From Frankiaceae bacterium (GTDB lineage: Bacteria > Actinomycetota > Actinomycetes > JAFAQI01), in the NCBI GenBank assembly GCA_030840615.1, contig JAVEEE010000420.1, positions 1 through 7,780 on the forward strand: a stretch of DNA of 7,780 nt, written 5' to 3'. A program made the translations under genes and the position numbers. The number at the start of each line of letters is the position of its first letter. Position 1 is the stretch's first letter. Shown here in pieces: positions 1 to 5,561 of the stretch. The notes under the pieces were generated by a model, which saw only the letters and a list, made by a program, of their open reading frames with translations, made no database searches and was not told the origin of the DNA.

Positions 1-13
1 AATACCCCTTTGG

Positions 14-751
14 TTATCTATCTATCTTATAGAGCATAGCCAAGCGCTCGCCAGTGGCCGTGTCCGCCGCGGCTCGGGCGATCGCGGCCAGCTCCTCCTC
101 GCGTTGGCGTCGTACGACGGGCAGCAACAGCTCTCGCGTCGCCGCCTTCGTCGCCCGGGCACCGGGCGAATCCGCGAGGGCGATCACGGTCGCAAGCGCC
201 TCCTCCTCGAGTCGGTCGACGGCTACGACGCGGGTGAACAGCATTGGCGCCAGCTCCGAGTCGGCCCCGATCTCGGCACCCTCGATGAGCAGCGACCGGG
301 CGCTGGTCGGGCCGACGGCCGCAGCGAGCGTCGCCGTGACGCAGCCATCCGGCGGCAGCCCGTATCGGCCCCAGGCGAAGGCCAGCCGGGCGCGCGGCGT
401 CGCGATGCGGACGTCGCACGCCAGCGCCAGACTCGCCCCGCCGCCTACTGCCGGCCCGTCGATCGCCGCGACGACCGGACGCGGCCCGGCGACCATCGCC
501 TCGATGACGTCAGCGAACGCCGCGGCGTTGGTCAGCAGCAAGTGGGCGAGGTCACCCGTCGCCGCGGACTGGCCGAGCATGCGGAGGTCGCCGCCGGCGC
601 AGAACGCCGGTCCTTCGGCGCACAGCAGCACCGCACCCGGGCCGTCGCCGGCGAAGGCGTCCTGCAGCTCGGCGACCGCCTGCTGGTCGAGGGCGTTGCG
701 CCGCTCGGGCGTGCAGAGCTCGATCTTGGTGCCCCATGGTTGCTGGGTCAC
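14..751 (-). CDS. Enoyl-CoA hydratase/isomerase family (crotonase-fold) protein, PaaG/isomerase-like
   Basis: A 245-residue crotonase-superfamily protein expected to act on an acyl-CoA thioester in the cytoplasm. Visible motifs are the first oxyanion-hole segment FCAGGDL (residues 50-56), the second, AVGGGASLALACD (101-113), and GLPPDG (131-136). Residue 107 is Ser where classical hydratases carry the first catalytic Glu (the GGGxE pattern), and no Glu fits the second (xPE) position. The GLxPDxG Asp (residue 135) resembles the PaaG-type isomerase arrangement, so isomerase or other acyl-CoA chemistry is likelier than plain hydration. The chosen start is GTG at 749-751, which has a purine-rich ribosome site (GGGAGAAGGG) just upstream and matches the usual family N-terminus. 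GTG at 785-787 (257 aa), which would be leaderless, and TTG at 791-793 are alternatives. It is divergent from the GntR regulator, which probably controls it (inference). The family is certain; the substrate is unknown. Confidence 0.9.
   Translation of the reverse strand: MTQQPWGTKIELCTPERRNALDQQAVAELQDAFAGDGPGAVLLCAEGPAFCAGGDLRMLGQSAATGDLAHLLLTNAAAFADVIEAMVAGPRPVVAAIDGPAVGGGASLALACDVRIATPRARLAFAWGRYGLPPDGCVTATLAAAVGPTSARSLLIEGAEIGADSELAPMLFTRVVAVDRLEEEALATVIALADSPGARATKAATRELLLPVVRRQREEELAAIARAAADTATGERLAMLYKIDR
15..26. repeat. Short (TATC)3 tandem repeat in an AT-rich patch
   Basis: Three consecutive TATC units lie over the stop codon and last codons of the first crotonase gene, inside a patch (about 1-40) much richer in A/T than the rest of the window. 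It encodes the C-terminal residues KIDR and may be no more than a local low-complexity stretch. What lies to the left is not visible. Confidence 0.4.
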
Positions 752-756
752 CCGGA

Positions 757-766
757 CCCTTCTCCC
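757..766 (-). promoter_or_regulatory. Ribosome binding site of the first crotonase gene
   Basis: On the minus strand this reads GGGAGAAGGG, a purine-rich Shine-Dalgarno-like sequence ending about 5 nt before GTG at 751-749. It supports that GTG over the upstream GTG (787) and TTG (793) starts, neither of which has a comparable site. Confidence 0.5.
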
Positions 767-788
767 GCTCCCGCCAGAGGGTTGCACG

Positions 789-795
789 GTCAAAC
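789..795. promoter_or_regulatory. Possible FadR/GntR half-conserved operator core (GT-N3-AC)
   Basis: The sequence GTCAAAC has the GT-N3-AC core of FadR-subfamily GntR operators (TNGTNNNACNA). The outer T and A are not conserved here and the core alone is common by chance. It lies over the start of the putative minus-strand -10 box, so binding could block the crotonase promoter. Weak candidate. Confidence 0.2.
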
Positions 796-799
796 TTTA
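794..799 (-). promoter_or_regulatory. Putative -10 box for the first crotonase gene
   Basis: The minus strand reads TAAAGT (TAnnnT), 6 nt before a GTG at 787-785. A transcript starting near 787 would be leaderless for that GTG, or would have a ~36-nt leader carrying the ribosome site for GTG 751. No convincing -35 box is visible; the expected place (about 817-822) falls in the palindrome that overlaps the opposing promoter. Confidence 0.4.
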
Positions 800-814
800 T
801 GGTGATTGCCCCGA

Positions 815-820
815 TAGAGT
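815..820 (+). promoter_or_regulatory. Putative -10 box for the GntR regulator (leaderless start)
   Basis: TAGAGT fits the TAnnnT actinobacterial -10 pattern and ends 6 nt before the ATG at 827. Transcription would begin at or next to the start codon, giving a leaderless mRNA; no good Shine-Dalgarno sequence is present. No recognisable -35 box is seen at about 792-797. Confidence 0.45.
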
Positions 821-826
821 GCACTC
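817..826. promoter_or_regulatory. 10-bp perfect palindrome, candidate operator
   Basis: GAGTGCACTC is a perfect inverted repeat immediately before the regulator's ATG, sharing four bases with its putative -10 box and lying at the expected -35 position of the divergent crotonase promoter. A dimeric regulator bound here would affect both directions, consistent with autoregulation by the adjacent GntR protein (inference). A 10-bp palindrome occurs by chance about once per kilobase, so position rather than sequence is the main argument. Confidence 0.35.
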
Positions 827-1642
827 ATGAGCCACGCAGCGGAGACCTCCGCACCGCGCCGCGCGCAGCTGCGCCAGCCACGGCTCGCCGACATGGTGGC
901 GTCAGTGCTACGGGACCGCATCGTCAACGGCGAGCTCGGCAACGGCGACCTGCTGCCCAAGCAAGACGAGCTGCTCGAGGAGTTCCGCATCAGCCGGCCG
1001 TCGCTGCGGGAGGCATTGCGCATCCTCGAGAGCGAAGGGCTGTTGACCGTACGACGCGGCAACGTCGGCGGCTCCGTCGTCGAGGCACCCAACGCCGAGT
1101 CCTCGGCGTACATGTTCGGGCTCGTGTTGCAGTCCCGGCGCGGTTCGGTTGCCGACCTCGCCGACGCAATCCGGCACATCGAGCCGATCACCGCGTCGCT
1201 GTGCGCCGAGCGCGCCGACCGGGAGAAGACGGTCGTCCCGCAGCTGCAGGCCAACATCGATGCGAGCGAAGACGCCGTCGGTGACGGCACGCAGTTCACG
1301 ACATTGTCCCGGCGGTTCCACGAAGAGCTCGTCGCCGCGTGCGGCAACGAGACGCTGATCCTGATGGTGGGCGCGCTCGAGAGCCTGTGGTCGGAGCAAG
1401 AGCGGCAGTGGGCGCAACGCGCACAGTCGCAGGGGCAATATCCGATCGAGAAATATCGCCGCGACGTCATCGCTGCACACAAGGCACTCGTCAACGCGAT
1501 CAGTGCCGGACAGGCGGAGAAGGTCGCGCGCATCGCGCGCAAGCATCTGCAGGAGTCGCAACACTACGCACTCGCCGAAGGCAGCGACCAGGTCGTGCGG
1601 GCGACGAGCCTGCGCAACGGCTTCAACCGCGTCGGCGCCTGA
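827..1642 (+). CDS. GntR-family transcriptional regulator, FadR/FCD subfamily
   Basis: A 271-residue DNA-binding regulator. The N-terminal winged helix-turn-helix covers about residues 18-85: LPKQDELLEEFRISRPSLRE (43-62) spans the recognition region, followed by the wing around GLLTVRRGNVGGSVV. Residues about 105-250 form the all-helical FCD effector domain. DxxxH (Asp113, His117), His165 (in FHEELVAACGN), His218 and His240 are spaced like the metal-binding residues of FCD proteins, so a metal-assisted carboxylate or acyl ligand is plausible. Length is normal for the family with a slightly long N-terminal tail. The ATG at 827 follows a -10-like box by 6 nt, suggesting a leaderless mRNA. The acyl-CoA ligase begins 13 nt after its stop and a crotonase is divergent, so the likely role is local repressor of this acyl-CoA module and of itself (inference). 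The ligand is unknown. Confidence 0.93.
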   Translation: MSHAAETSAPRRAQLRQPRLADMVASVLRDRIVNGELGNGDLLPKQDELLEEFRISRPSLREALRILESEGLLTVRRGNVGGSVVEAPNAESSAYMFGLVLQSRRGSVADLADAIRHIEPITASLCAERADREKTVVPQLQANIDASEDAVGDGTQFTTLSRRFHEELVAACGNETLILMVGALESLWSEQERQWAQRAQSQGQYPIEKYRRDVIAAHKALVNAISAGQAEKVARIARKHLQESQHYALAEGSDQVVRATSLRNGFNRVGA

Positions 1643-1655
1643 GACCGCACCACCG

Positions 1656-3128
1656 TTGACCGCGCCTGACCAGCCGCCGATCCCGTTCAGCCGGCGGATC
1701 CGCGACCTCGCTGCCGCCCGACCTGATCAGGCGGCGCTCGTCGTCGTGCTCCCCGACGGAACTGAGGAGCGGTCGACGTGGCGCGACGTCGACCGCCGTT
1801 CCGAGCAGATCGCGCGGACCTTGGCCGCACGTGGTGTCGGCAACGGTGACCGGGTCGCGCTCGAGCTCGTTAACTCGACCGAGCTCGTGCTACTCGTCTT
1901 TGCCGCATGGAAGATCGGCGCCGTCCCGGTGCCGGCGCGCTGGGACCTGCCGGCGTGGGAGCGCGACCGGCTGCTCGACGTCGTCGCAGGCCGGCTGAGC
2001 GTGCGGCCCGACGACCTGGCCGAGCTGATGGCGGACGCGGCGGCGCAGCCGGCCGGGCCGCTGCCTGACGTGATCGGCATGCAGACCAACGGCATCTGCA
2101 GCAGCGGCTCGACGGGCGCGCCGAAGGTGATCATCACCGACCGGCCGACGGTTTGGGTGCCGTCGATGTCGGAACCGTTCGGTGCCAACTGGATGCCGAT
2201 CGAGCGTCCGCAGCGCATGCTCGGGCTGGCGCCGCTTTACCACACGAACGGTTTCTCGTGCTTCACGATGATGCTCGGCGGCGACGAGATCGTCCTGCTC
2301 CAGAAGTTCGACGCCGAGCTCGTGGTCGACCTCATCGAGCGGCACCGCATCACAACGTTCACGGCGACGCCGACGATGCTTCAACGCATCGTGCGTCTCC
2401 CCGGCATCGACAAGCGCGACCTGTCGAGCATCCGGTTCATCCTGCAGGGAGCGGCGGTGCTGCCGCCCACCGTCGCGCAGGCATGGTTCGACCTGATCGG
2501 TCCCGAGCGCGTCGTCATGGCCTACGGGATGAGCGAGCAGCTCGGGCTCACGTGCCTGCGCGGCGATGAATGGCTGGCGCACCCGGGCAGCGTGGGGCGC
2601 GGTTTCCGCGACACCGAGGTCCGGATCATCGGTCCGGACGGCGCTGCGCTCGGCCCCGGCGAGATCGGCGAGATCTATCTGCGCGCCCCGCACACGGGGT
2701 CCTACTCCTACCTAGGTGAGGCGCCGTTGCTGCCGCGGACCGAGGACGGGTTCGCGAGCGCCGGCGACCTGGGACACGTTGACGAGGACGGCTATCTCTA
2801 CATTGCCGACCGTCGGGTCGACCTGATCCTGTCCGGCGGCGCCAACGTCTACCCGGCCGAAGTCGAGAGTGCGCTGGCCGACCATCCGGCGATCGCCGAC
2901 GTGGTCGTGATCGGCCTGCCCGACCCGGAGTGGGGTCAGCGGGTGCACGCAGTGATCGCCCCGATGAACGCCGAAGCCCCGCCCACCGCCGAGGACGTCA
3001 TCGGCTACGCCAAGCAGCGACTGGCGGCGTACAAGGTCCCGAAGACCGTCGAGTTGGTCGCGGAGATCCCCCGCACCGCAGCGACGAAAGTCAGCCGCTC
3101 CGCGCTGGTGGCCGACCGCCTTTCCTGA
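1656..3128 (+). CDS. AMP-forming acyl-CoA synthetase (ligase), ANL superfamily
   Basis: A 490-residue enzyme expected to activate a carboxylic acid with ATP and CoA through an acyl-adenylate. Motifs in order: P-loop SSGSTGAPK (149-157), YGMSE (290-294), GD at 370-371, the hinge and C-domain segment DRRVDLILSGGANVYPAEVE (385-404), and the C-terminal IPRTAATKVSR (471-481) with catalytic Lys478; the usual Gly before that Lys is Thr. Only about 50 residues separate the ARWDLPAWERDRL segment (94-106) from the P-loop, some 30 fewer than usual, so part of the N-domain is missing or very compact. The start is TTG at 1656, the last possible one before the conserved N-terminal helix. An in-frame ATG at 1503 would read through the regulator's end out of frame and is rejected. 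It is probably co-transcribed with the regulator. It recalls ligases loosely annotated as bile acid- or alicyclic acid-CoA ligases, but the substrate cannot be assigned. Confidence 0.88.
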   Translation: MTAPDQPPIPFSRRIRDLAAARPDQAALVVVLPDGTEERSTWRDVDRRSEQIARTLAARGVGNGDRVALELVNSTELVLLVFAAWKIGAVPVPARWDLPAWERDRLLDVVAGRLSVRPDDLAELMADAAAQPAGPLPDVIGMQTNGICSSGSTGAPKVIITDRPTVWVPSMSEPFGANWMPIERPQRMLGLAPLYHTNGFSCFTMMLGGDEIVLLQKFDAELVVDLIERHRITTFTATPTMLQRIVRLPGIDKRDLSSIRFILQGAAVLPPTVAQAWFDLIGPERVVMAYGMSEQLGLTCLRGDEWLAHPGSVGRGFRDTEVRIIGPDGAALGPGEIGEIYLRAPHTGSYSYLGEAPLLPRTEDGFASAGDLGHVDEDGYLYIADRRVDLILSGGANVYPAEVESALADHPAIADVVVIGLPDPEWGQRVHAVIAPMNAEAPPTAEDVIGYAKQRLAAYKVPKTVELVAEIPRTAATKVSRSALVADRLS

Positions 3129-3161
3129 ATTGAGCGCGACAGCCTCGCGGATGACGCGTTG

Positions 3162-4211
3162 TCAGGAGTAGTCAGCCCACAGCCGCTGGGTGGTTCCGTC
3201 GACGGTCATCGACCCGCCGAAGGGCAGGACCCACTGCGGGCGAGTATGACCGAACGGGACCCCCACGACGATGACGGCGTCCGGGTTGTAACGCTGCACG
3301 GTCTCGATCGCGATGTCGCGCTGCTCGGCGCGGTGTGTGGTCCGCTCTTGTGGCGATCGGTGCACCTCGTGACTCGTCGCCGGCGGCCGGGCGACAAGCA
3401 CCGCATCCGCGGCTGCCAACAGCCCTCGTTCACCGAGCGAGCGCACGATCCACCCGAACTCGCGAGCCGGGATCAGGTCCTCCGAAGACTCAAGAAGCAG
3501 GACGCCGCCGTTCAGGACTTCAGGATCCGCTGGAAAGCGTCCAGCCGTGAGAACCCACTGCACCACCTCGATGCATCCGCCCCAGGTCGGGCCGGTCACG
3601 GTGCGGTCCGGACCGGCCCAGGTCCACGGCCCGGTCGGCTCCCGGTCACCGTACTCGGTCAACGCCGCGGGGTCCTGCCACAGCTTGCCGAAGTCTTCGG
3701 ACTCGCCGGGCTCGGTGATCTCCAGGCGTTCCCCGGTCAGCAATGCTGCGCGCAGCGACGCGACATGCACGTCATCGGGCCAAGGCCCCGGCCCGAGTTG
3801 GACCTGCGTGGAACCGCCGTAGAAAGCGCCCACTCCGTTGGTCCACAGCCAGTTGAGCAGATTGGTGTTGTCGCTGTAGCCGAGAAACGGCTTCGGGTCC
3901 GCGCGTAGCGCCACGGCGTCGAGGTGCGGCACAACGGTGATCTGGTCCTCGCCACCGATAGTGGCGAGCACGGCGCGGATCTCGGGGTCGGCGAACGCCG
4001 CGTTGAGGTCCGCGGCCCGGTCCTGTGCGGTCGCCTCCAGTCGGCGGGTCGTCGGGTATTCCACGGGCACCAGGCCGGTGATCGCCTCCAGGCGTCGCAA
4101 CGCCTGCTCATGCACCTCAGGTGCAATCCCCGGCGCAGCAAACGACGGCGACAGCACCGCCACCTTGTCGCCCGGCTCCGCCTTGGGCGGATGCGTGAGC
4201 CCGAGTGACAT
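3162..4211 (-). CDS. S66-family serine peptidase (LD-carboxypeptidase/MccF-like)
   Basis: A 349-residue cytoplasmic protein with no signal peptide. The S66 catalytic triad is visible: nucleophile Ser113 in GYSDNTNL (111-118), Glu241 in GGVLLLESSED (235-245), and His322 in GVPFGHTRPQ (317-326). ATIGGEDQ (83-90) is the conserved loop before the nucleophile. Known members either remove the terminal D-Ala from murein tetrapeptides (LdcA) or cleave the amide of peptide-nucleotide antibiotics such as processed microcin C (MccF). The sequence alone does not separate these roles, though overall layout and length look MccF-like. ATG at 4209-4211 is preferred; an in-frame TTG four codons upstream (4221-4223) is an alternative, and neither has a strong ribosome site. 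The gene converges with the acyl-CoA ligase (33-nt gap, no clear terminator) and lies downstream of the dehydrogenase on the same strand. No microcin precursor or adenylating enzyme is nearby, so its link to the catabolic genes is unclear. Confidence 0.9.
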   Translation of the reverse strand: MSLGLTHPPKAEPGDKVAVLSPSFAAPGIAPEVHEQALRRLEAITGLVPVEYPTTRRLEATAQDRAADLNAAFADPEIRAVLATIGGEDQITVVPHLDAVALRADPKPFLGYSDNTNLLNWLWTNGVGAFYGGSTQVQLGPGPWPDDVHVASLRAALLTGERLEITEPGESEDFGKLWQDPAALTEYGDREPTGPWTWAGPDRTVTGPTWGGCIEVVQWVLTAGRFPADPEVLNGGVLLLESSEDLIPAREFGWIVRSLGERGLLAAADAVLVARPPATSHEVHRSPQERTTHRAEQRDIAIETVQRYNPDAVIVVGVPFGHTRPQWVLPFGGSMTVDGTTQRLWADYS

Positions 4212-4222
4212 AGGAGCAGTCA

Positions 4223-4228
4223 ACCCTA
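4223..4228 (-). promoter_or_regulatory. Possible -10 box for the S66 peptidase gene
   Basis: The minus strand reads TAGGGT (TAnnnT) 11 nt before the preferred ATG (4211). A transcript from it would have a leader of only a few nucleotides. No -35 box is recognisable. The hairpins upstream would separate this promoter from the dehydrogenase transcript. Weak evidence. Confidence 0.25.
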
Positions 4229-4241
4229 GTTCTCACCAATG

Positions 4242-4256
4242 CGTGCGCGACGCACG
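4242..4256. terminator. GC-rich 6-bp perfect hairpin with 3-nt loop
   Basis: CGTGCG-CGA-CGCACG forms a perfect 6-bp stem with a triloop on either strand. It lies between the dehydrogenase stop and the S66 start, 13 nt beyond the larger hairpin at 4270-4294. There is no following U-tract, so if it ends transcription it does so as the U-poor type suggested for high-GC actinobacteria; it could instead be an mRNA-stabilising structure. Confidence 0.35.
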
Positions 4257-4269
4257 ATGCGATGAAGCT

Positions 4270-4294
4270 GTGGCAGGCACCGGTCGCCCGCCAC
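4270..4294 (-). terminator. 9-bp stem-loop downstream of the alcohol dehydrogenase gene
   Basis: In the minus-strand RNA the arms GUGGCGGGC and GCCUGCCAC pair over 9 bp (eight Watson-Crick pairs and one G-U wobble) around a 7-nt loop. On the plus strand the wobble becomes an A-C mismatch, so the structure favours the dehydrogenase transcript. It begins 12 nt after the stop codon. No U-run follows. Likely a transcript-end or processing hairpin; termination is inferred. Confidence 0.5.
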
Positions 4295-4306
4295 GTCGAT
4301 CTGAGC

Positions 4307-5455
4307 TCAGTCGAAGACGACGACTCCGCGGATGTTCTTGCCGTCCCGCATGTCCTGGTAGCCCTGGTTGATCTGGTCGAGGCTGTAGGTCTGCGTGACC
4401 AACTCGTCGAGCTTGAGTTGCCCGGCCTGGTAGAGCCCGAGCAGGTGCGGGATGTCGTAGCGGGGGTTGCCAGCGCCGAACAGTACGCCGCGGACTTCCT
4501 TCTGCCACATGGCTAGCTCGAAGAGATTGATGTCGGCCGTCATCTGCGTCATGGGAGCGACCGCAGTGACCACGCACGTGCCGCCCTTTGCCGTGAGCGT
4601 CAGCGCCGGTGCGAGCAGGTTGCCGTACATCACGCCCGGCGTGAGAATGACCGCGTCAGCCATGACGCCCTGCGTCAGTTCGGTGACGAGCGGCTGGGCC
4701 TCCTCCATTGACGCGACGGCGTGGGTGGCGCCGAGGTCGAGAGCGAACTTCTGCTTCATCTCGACCGGGTCGACGGCGACGATGATTTTGGCGCCCGCAA
4801 GACGGGCGCCCTGTACGGCGTTGATGCCGACGCCACCGACGCCGACCACCACGACGACGTCTCCGGGGCGGATGTCCGCGCGATTGACCGCTGACCCGAA
4901 GCCCGTTGTCACGCCGCACGAGACAAGAGCGACAGCCGTGGGCGGCAGGTCAGGATGGACCTTGACGGCCGAGCTCTCGTGGACGACGGTGCGCTCGGCA
5001 AACGTCCCGAGCTTGGCCAGCATCGCCACGCCCTTGTCCCCGATGTGGTGACGGTCGGTGCCGTCACTGATCTGCCCCGGCGCGAAGACGGCGGCGCCGA
5101 GATCGCAGAGGTTGGTTCGCCCCGAGGCGCACCACGAGCATCGGCCACACGCCGGAATGAAGCTCGCCGCAACGTGGTCGCCGACTTGCAGCGTCGAAAC
5201 GCCGGGCCCGACCGCCTCGACCACACCGGCGCCCTCGTGGCCGCCGATCATCGGGAAGTTCTCCGGCAGTCCCATCGCCACTCGAATGTCTTCCGGCACG
5301 ACCATGTCGCCCGTAACGACATGTTCGTCCGAATGGCACATTCCGGCGGCGAGCCAGCGGACGAGGACCTCGCCGTCCTTGGGCTCGTCGACCTCGACCT
5401 CTTCGATCTGCCAGTCCTGGTGGATACCCCAGAGCACAGCTGCGCGCGTCTTCAT
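4307..5455 (-). CDS. NDMA-dependent (mycofactocin-associated) zinc alcohol dehydrogenase
   Basis: A 382-residue medium-chain zinc alcohol dehydrogenase. Catalytic zinc ligands are Cys40 (GMCHSDEH), His73 (GGHEGAGV) and Cys180 (LVSCGVTTG). A structural zinc site is formed by Cys103, Cys106, Cys109 and Cys117. The Rossmann motif GVGGVG is at 205-210, and Asp229 in VAVDP at the end of the next strand fits NAD rather than NADP. The insert around QISDGTDRHHIGDKGV (128-143) and overall length match the actinobacterial NDMA-dependent family (TIGR03989 type), whose members hold NAD tightly and pass electrons to mycofactocin, with NDMA as the artificial acceptor in assays. Expected reaction: oxidation of a primary or secondary alcohol in the cytoplasm. 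ATG at 5453-5455 has no ribosome site but follows a -10-like box by 6 nt, suggesting a leaderless mRNA. The gene is divergent from the second crotonase. No mycofactocin genes lie in the window; the substrate is unknown. Confidence 0.92.
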   Translation of the reverse strand: MKTRAAVLWGIHQDWQIEEVEVDEPKDGEVLVRWLAAGMCHSDEHVVTGDMVVPEDIRVAMGLPENFPMIGGHEGAGVVEAVGPGVSTLQVGDHVAASFIPACGRCSWCASGRTNLCDLGAAVFAPGQISDGTDRHHIGDKGVAMLAKLGTFAERTVVHESSAVKVHPDLPPTAVALVSCGVTTGFGSAVNRADIRPGDVVVVVGVGGVGINAVQGARLAGAKIIVAVDPVEMKQKFALDLGATHAVASMEEAQPLVTELTQGVMADAVILTPGVMYGNLLAPALTLTAKGGTCVVTAVAPMTQMTADINLFELAMWQKEVRGVLFGAGNPRYDIPHLLGLYQAGQLKLDELVTQTYSLDQINQGYQDMRDGKNIRGVVVFD

Positions 5456-5461
5456 AGGGGC

Positions 5462-5490
5462 ATCAAAGTGCCTGCCAGGCCAGGCGGCAA
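5462..5490 (-). promoter_or_regulatory. Putative promoter of the alcohol dehydrogenase gene
   Basis: The minus strand shows TTGCCG (5490-5485), a 17-bp spacer and TTTGAT (5467-5462), each matching 4 of 6 consensus bases. The -10-like box ends 6 nt before the ATG, which would make the mRNA leaderless. Within the spacer, GCCTGCCAGGC (5470-5480) is an inverted repeat with a single central base, a possible operator. Confidence 0.4.
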
Positions 5491-5535
5491 GGGGCGTTTC
5501 AGCTGTCAGCGCGGCCGATGCCGCGGCGTCTGCCC

Positions 5536-5545
5536 GCTGCGCAGC
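5536..5545. promoter_or_regulatory. 10-bp perfect palindrome upstream of the second crotonase gene
   Basis: GCTGCGCAGC is a perfect inverted repeat lying 3 bp before the putative -10 box of the second crotonase gene, where a repressor would block polymerase. It differs in sequence from the palindrome at 817-826, so it would need a different regulator. GC-rich palindromes of this size are frequent by chance. Confidence 0.25.
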
Positions 5546-5548
5546 ACC

Positions 5549-5554
5549 TACCCT
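5549..5554 (+). promoter_or_regulatory. Putative -10 box for the second crotonase gene (leaderless start)
   Basis: TACCCT fits TAnnnT and ends 7 nt before GTG at 5562, placing the expected transcription start on or next to the start codon. No Shine-Dalgarno sequence precedes the GTG. No -35 box is recognisable. The rest of the 5456-5561 divergent region, apart from the dehydrogenase promoter and the palindrome, shows nothing further. Confidence 0.4.
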
Positions 5555-5561
5555 GCCTAGC

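Noticed and set aside
54..830. Long plus-strand open frame antisense to the first crotonase (258 codons)
   Set aside because: Ser/Arg/Ala-rich composition without any recognisable motif, typical of the antisense frame of a high-GC gene; the minus-strand frame has clear crotonase motifs.
1503..1655. N-terminal extension of the acyl-CoA ligase from ATG 1503
   Set aside because: It overlaps the regulator's C-terminal codons in another frame and encodes an Arg/Ser-rich stretch unlike the family N-terminus.
1890..2693. 267-codon open frame antisense to the ligase
   Set aside because: Arg/His/Asp-rich low-complexity translation with no family motif; the sense strand has all ANL motifs.
3129..3161. 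Terminator between the convergent ligase and S66 genes
   Set aside because: Only 4-bp inverted matches (GACA/TGTC) are present and there is no U-tract, so it is not supported.
3159..3908. 249-codon plus-strand open frame over the S66 gene
   Set aside because: Shadow frame; the minus strand carries the complete S66 triad.
3162..4211. Microcin C-like antibiotic cluster around the MccF-like gene
   Set aside because: No precursor peptide, ThiF-like adenylating enzyme or exporter is visible nearby.
4301..4310. Perfect palindrome CTGAGCTCAG at the dehydrogenase stop codon
   Set aside because: It cannot form a hairpin without a loop and is not at a promoter; 10-bp palindromes are expected several times by chance in this length.
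5058..5561. Upstream extension of the second crotonase
   Set aside because: These codons are antisense to the dehydrogenase N-terminus and not crotonase-like; GTG 5562 begins the conserved sequence.
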